This document shows, piece after piece, positions 57,779-64,000 of a stretch of DNA of 64,000 nucleotides (position 1 is its first letter; every line of letters starts with the position of its first letter). Source of the stretch: Eudoraea adriatica DSM 19308 (GTDB lineage Bacteria; Bacteroidota; Bacteroidia; Flavobacteriales; Flavobacteriaceae). The stretch lies in the NCBI RefSeq assembly GCF_000382125.1, contig NZ_KB907549.1, positions 62,001 to 126,000 of the forward strand, in the 5' to 3' direction. Both the position numbers and the translations under genes were made by a program. The notes under the pieces are model-generated. The model worked only from the letters and a program-made list of their open reading frames with translations, was not told the origin of the DNA and ran no database searches.

Positions 57779-58489
57779 ATGGGAAGAGCATTTGAATTTA
57801 GGAAAGCGCGTAAAATGAAGCGATGGTCAGCAATGTCCAAAGCTTTTACGCGAATTGGCAAAGACATTGTTATGGCTGTTAAGGAAGGAGGCCCCGATCC
57901 GGATGCCAATTCACGTCTTCGTGCCGTTATTCAGAATGCCAAGTCTGTGAATATGCCCAAAGACAATATTGAAAGAGCCATCAAAAGGGCTTCCGATAAG
58001 TCCCAGGGCGATTTTAAAGAGGTATTATTTGAAGGCTATGCACCCCATGGAATAGCCATTTTAATAGAAACAGCCACGGATAATAATACCAGGACTGTGG
58101 CCAATATACGTAGTTATTTTAATAAATGCGACGGAAGCCTTGGCACATCCGGGTCTGTTGAGTTTATGTTTGACCATACCTGCAATTTTCGCATCAACGC
58201 AGAAGGAATAGATCCGGAGGAAATTGAGTTAGACATGATCGACTTTGGTGCGGAAGAGGTCTTTGTGGATGACGATGGCATTCTGATCTATGCCCCTTTT
58301 GAGAGCTTTGGAGCCATTCAGAAGGAACTGGAATCGCGAAATATTGAAATTCTGTCTTCAGGATTTGAAAGAATCCCGCAAATCACCAAGGAACTTTCCC
58401 CCGAAGAAGTGGAAGATGTTGAAAAGCTCCTGGAAAAAATTGAACAAGATGATGATGTGCAGAATGTGTATCATACAATGCAGGAATAA
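57779..58489 (+). CDS. yebC: YebC/PmpR-family protein (TACO1-like)
   Basis: A 236-residue protein with the full YebC signature. The N-terminus is MGRAFEFRKARKMKRW, followed by the motif GGPDPDANSRLRAVIQNAK and then MPKDNIERAIKRA. Members act on translation of difficult codon runs or as DNA-binding regulators; the two roles cannot be separated from sequence. Confidence 0.95.
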   Translation: MGRAFEFRKARKMKRWSAMSKAFTRIGKDIVMAVKEGGPDPDANSRLRAVIQNAKSVNMPKDNIERAIKRASDKSQGDFKEVLFEGYAPHGIAILIETATDNNTRTVANIRSYFNKCDGSLGTSGSVEFMFDHTCNFRINAEGIDPEEIELDMIDFGAEEVFVDDDGILIYAPFESFGAIQKELESRNIEILSSGFERIPQITKELSPEEVEDVEKLLEKIEQDDDVQNVYHTMQE

Positions 58490-58736
58490 CTCCCACTTAG
58501 CATAGTCATTAACAGTCTAAAGTATCATATAATCCCAATCATTAGTTGAGATCAGGTGAACGCCATTACACAGACTCACTTTAAGGATAAAGCGGCTACT
58601 CCAATTTAGTGGAATGACTGACTAAGGTCATTGCAGAAAGGTTATAATCACTCTAATTTTATTTAGTTCATAGCGCTTATTACTAAAAATGCTAAAGCTG
58701 AACTAAAACTATTGATTAACCTAAAAATCCTGGACT

Positions 58737-59225
58737 ATGAAAACACTAAGCAATATATTTTTATTCGTTCCATTATTCGCCTTTTTACTACTCTCCTGTT
58801 CGGAAGATGATCCGGAAGAATTAGTTAAAGAAGGAGGGCCATTTGAAATTAGTGCATTGGCAGGCAGCTGGGAAGCTACCTCGGCCAGTTTTAGTGATGG
58901 AAATACAAATTTTCTTGATCTAATAAACGAAGGAGGAACTGTAACCCTTACTGTCCAAAGCAGTGGCAGGTTTACTTTAACCATCAACCCTTCAGATAGG
59001 CCATCCTATACCACAAGCGGAGAAATGTTCTGGGAAAAATTTGAAGGACAATATTATTTCGCTATCGAATGGGCCAATTATCCCGGAGATTGGGATACTT
59101 ATGGGGCAACTCTAACATCGAATACTTTTACCATAAATGGAGGATTCGAATCCGGAGAATATGATTTTGACAATGATGGTAATTTCGAATCCGCCAGCAT
59201 TAGCTTTACGTTCGTAAGGAGTTAA
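58737..59225 (+). CDS. Lipocalin-like lipoprotein
   Basis: A 162-residue lipoprotein with lipobox LLSC (Cys21). The rest is beta-rich (LAGSWEATSASFSDG, GTVTLTVQSSGRFTLTI, FEGQYYFAIEWANY) with the GSW motif typical of lipocalin-like Bacteroidota proteins. The ligand is unknown. Its stop overlaps the stop of the convergent acyltransferase gene by 4 nt. Confidence 0.8.
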   Translation: MKTLSNIFLFVPLFAFLLLSCSEDDPEELVKEGGPFEISALAGSWEATSASFSDGNTNFLDLINEGGTVTLTVQSSGRFTLTINPSDRPSYTTSGEMFWEKFEGQYYFAIEWANYPGDWDTYGATLTSNTFTINGGFESGEYDFDNDGNFESASISFTFVRS

Positions 59226-59758
59226 GAATATTCCGGGATTTTACCAACAACACCCTTATAGAATTCCCTGTAGGTTTGAAGGTCTCCTTCCATATCATTT
59301 GTGGTGTATTTAGGTTCTGAAATCTTAACTTCTTTTTTACCAAAATCAAAGGCTACCATTACTATGGGAACTTTTGCCATTTTGGCTATGTAATAGAATC
59401 CGGTTTTCCATTTTTGTACTTTTTTACGCGTGCCCTCCGGAGCCAATGCCAATCGAAATCGCTTGCGTTCATCAAATATTTTTGTGATTGCGGCAACTTT
59501 GTTCTGGCTTTTACTTCGATCTATCGGAGTACCCCCCATCCATCTAAAATACCATCCAAACGGAGGCCTGAATAGGCTTTCCTTTCCAATATAATTAATT
59601 TCCTCATTAAAAACCCTCCTTACCAGCAAACCCAGTAAAAAGTCCACCCAACTCGTATGGGGGGCAACAATTACAACGCATTTATCTACTTGGGGAAAGT
59701 CACCAATTAGTTTCCACTTAAGTATTTTAAAAAATATAAATTTAGCAAGTTGGTGCAT
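59222..59758 (-). CDS. Glycerol-3-phosphate/lysophosphatidate acyltransferase-like protein
   Basis: A 178-residue PlsC-family acyltransferase. Motif I, HTSWVD, carries the catalytic His and Asp; motif III is LAPEGTRKK. It would transfer an acyl chain to a lysophospholipid or related acceptor at the membrane. It is shorter than PlsC itself (about 240), which is usual for this Bacteroidota subgroup. Confidence 0.9.
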   Translation of the reverse strand: MHQLAKFIFFKILKWKLIGDFPQVDKCVVIVAPHTSWVDFLLGLLVRRVFNEEINYIGKESLFRPPFGWYFRWMGGTPIDRSKSQNKVAAITKIFDERKRFRLALAPEGTRKKVQKWKTGFYYIAKMAKVPIVMVAFDFGKKEVKISEPKYTTNDMEGDLQTYREFYKGVVGKIPEYS

Positions 59759-59869
59759 AGAAGCAGTATATGGGATTTATATTGGTGTTATCGCCTTAAA
59801 TTAATCAAAATCCAAAGATCCCAAATAGAATCAAATGTCAATAATGGTAGAATTAATAAACCCCTAAGG

Positions 59870-60997
59870 TTATATTTTCTCGTAAATAGATCTCAATTTC
59901 TCGGGAGTTATGTATTTTGCCCAATCTTTACCCAGGGCATTTTCCCATAGCGGCACCATGCCCATTGATACCTTGATCATAGTATTGAACTGGTCATCAG
60001 TTAAATTTGCGCATATTCCTTTCGGTAGCTGAATATCATGCTTTTCCATCATTTCATTAAATTTGGCTACCCCATCCGGATAATACTCTCCCAAATGTTG
60101 AAAAACAAGACAATTTCCAATACCATGTCTTGTGCCCAGCAAATAAGAAAGCCCATAACTCATTGCATGCGCAACACCTACCTGGGAATAGGCAATACTC
60201 ATACCTCCATGCCATGAAGCCATCATTAGCTTATCTCTGGAGTCTGCATCGGAAATATCGCCCAGGAATACTTCTTCACATAATTCCAGGGCTTTTTCTC
60301 CATAACTCTGACTAAATGCGTTCAGATAGGTTCCGTTAAGCGATTCTATACAATGAATAAAACAATCCATCCCGGTATAGAACCATTGTTCTTTAGGCAC
60401 GCCATGGAGGAGATCAGGATCCAGAATAACCTGGTCAAATGGCGTAAAATCGGAATTTATACCAAGTTTTTTTTCAGGACCAAGTAAAACTGTCGTTCTG
60501 GACACTTCTGCCCCTGTGCCACTTATTGTTGGTATCCCAACATGATAAACTGCCGGATTATGTACTAAATCCCAACCCTGATAATTGGACGAAGAGCCCT
60601 CGTTATTTAGCATTATCGCAACAGCTTTAGCAAGATCTAACAAAGTACCTCCGCCAATGCCCACGATAGCTGAAGGTAATTCTGAAAAATCCTCTTTTAT
60701 AGTGCTTACCAAATCATCTACTTGTCCGGTTTTTGGTTCTTTATCCGCTGAAATCAATACAATTCTATCCTGATATAAAATCGGAATCCTGTCAATCAGG
60801 GCCGAATTTTTAAAAACATCATCAACAAGGTAGATTGCAGGAGCTTCATTGCTGTTTCTATGAGGCATAAGTATTTCTCCTAACTGGTCAAAGCTACCTT
60901 GTCCGAATACCACACGGGGTACCATTGGGAAATTTCTGTAAGGACCTTTTGTTCTCTTGGCACTTTTTTCTAATTGTAAGTCTTTCTCTTCTTCCAT
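59870..60997 (-). CDS. Iron-containing alcohol dehydrogenase, probable Kdo 8-oxidase (KdnB)
   Basis: A 375-residue group III metal-dependent dehydrogenase. The nucleotide loop is GIGGGTLLDLAKA. Metal ligands lie in GMDCFIHCIES and VAHAMSYGLSYLLGTRHGIGN. With kdsB two genes upstream, the best match is KdnB, which oxidises carbon 8 of Kdo as the first step to 8-amino-Kdo. The aminotransferase partner KdnA is not in the window. The gene starts 4 nt after the HAD gene, in one unit. The alternative is a general alcohol dehydrogenase. Confidence 0.8.
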   Translation of the reverse strand: MEEEKDLQLEKSAKRTKGPYRNFPMVPRVVFGQGSFDQLGEILMPHRNSNEAPAIYLVDDVFKNSALIDRIPILYQDRIVLISADKEPKTGQVDDLVSTIKEDFSELPSAIVGIGGGTLLDLAKAVAIMLNNEGSSSNYQGWDLVHNPAVYHVGIPTISGTGAEVSRTTVLLGPEKKLGINSDFTPFDQVILDPDLLHGVPKEQWFYTGMDCFIHCIESLNGTYLNAFSQSYGEKALELCEEVFLGDISDADSRDKLMMASWHGGMSIAYSQVGVAHAMSYGLSYLLGTRHGIGNCLVFQHLGEYYPDGVAKFNEMMEKHDIQLPKGICANLTDDQFNTMIKVSMGMVPLWENALGKDWAKYITPEKLRSIYEKI

Positions 60998-61001
60998 GTG
61001 T

Positions 61002-61703
61002 TTATTCGAGATATTTTAAAATTTCTGATAGTGTGTTTAATGTCAGGTGGCTATTATCATGCTCCTCGGGAGCTATATGTTCATGTGCCCATGTCGTATG
61101 AAAAGGCACATGTACCGCCTTGGCACCTATATTCATAATAGGCAAAACATCTGACTTCAATGAATTACCGATCATTAAAAATTCATTGGTTTTAATCTCC
61201 AGATGGTCCAGTAAATTTTTATAATTTTCTTCTTTTTTGTCACTCAAAACCTCAACATGGTGGAAATATCTGGTCAGGCCGGACCTTTCCAATTTTCTCT
61301 CCTGATCTAAGAGATCTCCTTTAGTAAGGACAATTAACCTGTATTTCCTGGCCAGTTTTTGCAACACTTCCTCCACACCCTGTAAAAGTTCTACAGGCCT
61401 GGTAATCATTTCCTTTCCAAGATTTAAAATTTCAGTAATCGTCTCGGGAGGAACATTATTATTTGATAATTCCATTGCAGATTCAATCATGGAAAGCATA
61501 AAACCTTTTATTCCATAACCATAGAGTTCTAAGTTATTCATTTCCATTTTAAAAAGCTCCTGATCTACCTTATTCTTTGTTTCATAATTTTCAAGAAGTG
61601 CTGCAAACTTTTCCTCCGCCTCCCTGAAATATGTTTCATTAACCCAGAGCGTATCATCCGCATCGAAGCCAACAACTTTAATATTACTAAAATCTAATTC
61701 CAT
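61002..61703 (-). CDS. HAD-family hydrolase
   Basis: A 233-residue HAD phosphatase. Motif I is GFDADDTLW (nucleophile Asp), motif II is LTKGD, and motif IV is [10 protein letters not shown]. It overlaps the end of kdsB by 10 nt and precedes the kdnB-like gene by 4 nt. It may dephosphorylate Kdo-8-phosphate or a related sugar, but the family is broad. Confidence 0.88.
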   Translation of the reverse strand: MELDFSNIKVVGFDADDTLWVNETYFREAEEKFAALLENYETKNKVDQELFKMEMNNLELYGYGIKGFMLSMIESAMELSNNNVPPETITEILNLGKEMITRPVELLQGVEEVLQKLARKYRLIVLTKGDLLDQERKLERSGLTRYFHHVEVLSDKKEENYKNLLDHLEIKTNEFLMIGNSLKSDVLPIMNIGAKAVHVPFHTTWAHEHIAPEEHDNSHLTLNTLSEILKYLE

Positions 61704-62425
61704 ATTGCTTTGGCTTTCTCAAGATCTTCAGGAGTGTCAATTTCAATTCCATTTACATCCGTTTCCACCATTTTAATTTTTTTCCCATATTCCAAATATC
61801 GAATGGCCTCAATTTTCTCCGCAGCTTCAAGAGTTAACATAGGTAAACTCCTAAAATCCATAAGTGCCCTCTTTCTGAAAGCATAGACGCCTTTATGTTT
61901 AAAATAGTTAATTTGCATATCTGTTGACCTCAGATAAGGAATAGCCGACCTCGAAAAGTACAGTGCGAAATTTCTGTTATCAACAATTACTTTCACAATA
62001 TTCGGGTTATGTATCTCGTCTGAATCCTTAATTTTTGTCATTAAAGATGCCAAATCAATTTCCTCGTTTAAATCATTTTCGAATACATCCAGCATACTAA
62101 CTAAACTCTCCTTATCTGTAAAAGGTTCATCTCCCTGTATATTTACAATAATATCAACTTCCATGTCATTCACCGCTTCCGCTATTCTATCGCTCCCGCA
62201 TTCGTGTTCTTCCTTACTCATAATTGCCTTCCCGCCTTCTTTTATGATAGCATCAAAAATAATAGGGCTGTCTGTTACCACATAAACCTCATCAAAAAGA
62301 TTAGTCTTTAAAGCGGCCTCGTTTGTACGCACAATGACTGGTTTTCCAGCCAAATCCTGCATCAATTTTCCCGGAAATCTGGTTGCCGCGTAGCGGGCAG
62401 GTATCATGGCGATTATTTTAGTCAT
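61694..62425 (-). CDS. kdsB: 3-deoxy-manno-octulosonate cytidylyltransferase
   Basis: A 243-residue CMP-Kdo synthetase. The N-terminal nucleotide motif is [16 protein letters not shown]. The sugar-binding stretch is [10 protein letters not shown] with NIQGDEPF, and [13 protein letters not shown] completes the family pattern. It activates Kdo for lipid A core assembly. It starts a tight three-gene unit with the HAD and kdnB-like genes and is preceded by the DUF4126 gene. Confidence 0.96.
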   Translation of the reverse strand: MTKIIAMIPARYAATRFPGKLMQDLAGKPVIVRTNEAALKTNLFDEVYVVTDSPIIFDAIIKEGGKAIMSKEEHECGSDRIAEAVNDMEVDIIVNIQGDEPFTDKESLVSMLDVFENDLNEEIDLASLMTKIKDSDEIHNPNIVKVIVDNRNFALYFSRSAIPYLRSTDMQINYFKHKGVYAFRKRALMDFRSLPMLTLEAAEKIEAIRYLEYGKKIKMVETDVNGIEIDTPEDLEKAKAIWN

Positions 62426-62438
62426 TGATATAATTTTA

Positions 62439-63008
62439 TTAATGTTTAACTCTTGGTCTTAGTCTGCGATAAATTGTAAAAATAAAAACCAGGATTATTA
62501 TAACCAGTACCATAGCTAATATTGGTGCAAATATCGATGCTGTAGTAACAACAATGGCAGTTCCCGATTCTAATGTTGATACCAAAGGGTTTGCGAGGCC
62601 TCCTGTTGTTGAAGTGGAGACTACCCTTCCTGCTGCAGATGCCCCCTTTATTGCGGTTGCGGTTCCGCCCCCGGCTATAATAGCGAGAGACCAGGTTACC
62701 ACCGGATCCAAATCAGCTAACGTAGAAACCATTACGGCAGTACCTGCAATTGCTGCAAGGGGTATAGCCATGCTGTCGAGTAAATTATCGACCCAGGGAA
62801 TAAAATAGGCCATTAATTCTGCCAACGTAGCCACTCCAAGTACAATTAATGCTGCCAGACTTCCAATCCAAACCCAGTTTTGATTTAATTCCCAAACCCC
62901 GAAATGGGCCGCAAGGCTGAGCGCAAACAAAGGCAAAAAAACCCTAAATCCGGCCGAAGCAGCAAGTCCAATCCCAAGAAATATGCTAATTATTGTTTCC
63001 GATGTCAT
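62439..63008 (-). CDS. DUF4126 membrane protein
   Basis: A 189-residue protein with about five hydrophobic segments and many Gly/Ala-rich helices ([34 protein letters not shown]). This is the DUF4126 pattern; no function is established. I start at the [11 protein letters not shown] (63008) rather than the GTG six codons upstream. It stands 13 nt before kdsB and may be co-transcribed. Confidence 0.85.
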   Translation of the reverse strand: MTSETIISIFLGIGLAASAGFRVFLPLFALSLAAHFGVWELNQNWVWIGSLAALIVLGVATLAELMAYFIPWVDNLLDSMAIPLAAIAGTAVMVSTLADLDPVVTWSLAIIAGGGTATAIKGASAAGRVVSTSTTGGLANPLVSTLESGTAIVVTTASIFAPILAMVLVIIILVFIFTIYRRLRPRVKH

Positions 63009-63041
63009 TACAAAAATCCCTAGCACTAAATTAAGTCATTC

Positions 63042-64000
63042 CTAATCAACAAAAAAATCACTTTTGAACCCTATAAGGTATAAATTTTTCTTTGCCCTTG
63101 TTACCGCGGTATAAAGCCAGCGCAAATAGTCACGGTCTATTCCATTAGGAAGATAAGGTTGTTCTACAAATACAGTATCCCATTGGCCTCCCTGAGATTT
63201 ATGACAGGTTATGGCATAGGAAAACTTTACTTGTAAGGCATTGAAGTACTTGTTATTCTTTACGCCCAGAAAACGCTTGTATTTAGATTTTTCATGAGCA
63301 TAATCGTTTTGCACTTCCTGGTATAGCCTATTCCCGTCTTCATAGGACAAAGAGGGTGTATCTGCCCTTATTGTGTCTAATAACAATACCGTCTCCAATG
63401 GCCTTTGGTTTGGGTAGTCTACCATTTTCACTTTTACCTCAGCAAATTTGAATCCATAGAGTTCCTTAATGGAAAATATCTCAAGTATTTCAATAATATC
63501 GCCATTTGCTATAAAACCAGCTTCAGAATTGGGTTTTAACCAGAAGTAATTATTCTTTACTACCATCATGTAATCCCCAGGGGCAAGCTCATTTTCCAGG
63601 TATAAAATTCTGTTTCTGATGTTTTCATTGTACAAATTTGCTCTTTTGTTTGAGCGCACAATAAGGACGGTCTCTTCCTTGCCATTTTCCCGGTAAGAAT
63701 TATCAATTGCCTCCTGAATTTCATAGCCATCAACAAGTCTTATTATGTCTTTATATGGCTCAACATCAAATTTAAATTCCTCCAGGTATCCAGATTGCAG
63801 TTGCTCCCTCAGGTTGGTCGCATTCAATAATATGCCTGAGTTCTCTGCCTGTCTGACTACTTCATCTAATTCAAGGGTTATTACTTCTTTATTATAATTG
63901 TACGATAGTTTTTCGCTATCTAAAGCAGGGCTGATTTGCAAGTGAACCGGAGGTAATTGTGCGGTATCGCCAATCAAAATGAGTTTACAATTATGTCCGG
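63042..64000 (-). CDS. RecD-like SF1 helicase, 5' end beyond the window
   Basis: The C-terminal ~319 residues of a RecD/UvrD-like ATPase; coding continues in frame to the window edge (GHNCKLILIGDTAQLPPV), so the apparent start near 63977 is false. Motif III (LIGDTAQLPPV) opens the visible part. Motifs V (AITCHKSQGGQWDTVFV) and VI (WLYTAVTRAKKNLYLI) close it. These are the ATP-binding and coupling motifs of the short single-gene RecD-like helicases of Bacteroidota, probably used in DNA repair. The Walker A region lies outside the window. Confidence 0.88.
   Translation of the reverse strand, partial: GHNCKLILIGDTAQLPPVHLQISPALDSEKLSYNYNKEVITLELDEVVRQAENSGILLNATNLREQLQSGYLEEFKFDVEPYKDIIRLVDGYEIQEAIDNSYRENGKEETVLIVRSNKRANLYNENIRNRILYLENELAPGDYMMVVKNNYFWLKPNSEAGFIANGDIIEILEIFSIKELYGFKFAEVKVKMVDYPNQRPLETVLLLDTIRADTPSLSYEDGNRLYQEVQNDYAHEKSKYKRFLGVKNNKYFNALQVKFSYAITCHKSQGGQWDTVFVEQPYLPNGIDRDYLRWLYTAVTRAKKNLYLIGFKSDFFVD

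Overview
The window looks like a chromosomal segment from a marine or aquatic member of the Flavobacteriaceae (Bacteroidota). Four things point there. Several genes have TAnnTTTG -7 promoter elements. Two giant secreted proteins end in type IX secretion (T9SS) sorting domains. There is a hybrid sensor kinase of the Reg_prop/Y_Y_Y type. The coding sequence is AT-rich, with gene families typical of the group (permease-M1 aminopeptidase fusion, GIN-domain lipoprotein, DUF4126). No phage genes, integrase, transposase, CRISPR array or rRNA were seen.

Layout, left to right. (1) 1-3,900: a tRNA-Arg(TCT) gene whose 3' end is repeated twice downstream (599-615 and 3865-3885). The repeats bracket three accessory genes (GIN lipoprotein, CPBP protease, membrane AraC regulator) and GC-rich non-coding patches. 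(2) 3,946-18,730: accessory region with a 1369-residue FG-GAP/UnbV/vanadium-haloperoxidase-like T9SS protein. Divergent from it is a 1487-residue protease-like T9SS protein with five copies of the peptide NRFKAVVN, followed at 14 nt by a TPR-adenylate cyclase. Next come a LamG lipoprotein, a barrel-gene remnant, and a flavin monooxygenase coupled to an unrecognised 172-residue protein. (3) 19,021-30,107: signalling block (hybrid histidine kinase, response regulator, GAF-cyclase) followed by an ABC ATPase and a permease fused to an M1 peptidase. (4) 30,640-32,888: acyl desaturase plus cold-shock protein, and a Sel1-repeat protein. (5) 33,411-37,125: polyamine operon (arginine decarboxylase, agmatinase, deoxyhypusine-synthase-like protein, small acidic protein). 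(6) 37,250-50,203: mostly core genes (PgpH-type HD protein, thiolase, SH3-NlpC/P60 protein, TPR protein, gyrA, clpC, nnr). (7) 50,386-58,489: threonine operon thrABC behind a strong promoter and a threonine-rich leader ORF, then gcvT, a reductase, a pterin dehydratase and yebC. (8) 58,737-64,000: a lipoprotein, an acyltransferase, a Kdo/8-amino-Kdo gene group (kdsB, HAD phosphatase, kdnB-like), DUF4126 and a truncated RecD-like helicase.

The most interesting items are the unreported-looking thr leader with its promoter; the NRFKAVVN repeats, kept identical in protein while every codon position varies; the tRNA-Arg tail repeats; a desaturase whose only plausible start is ATA; and several proteins that have lost expected catalytic residues (NlpC/P60 Cys to Ser, receiver Asp to Asn, cyclase Lys to Gln, protease Asp to Asn). 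All calls come from reading the sequence; no database search was possible.
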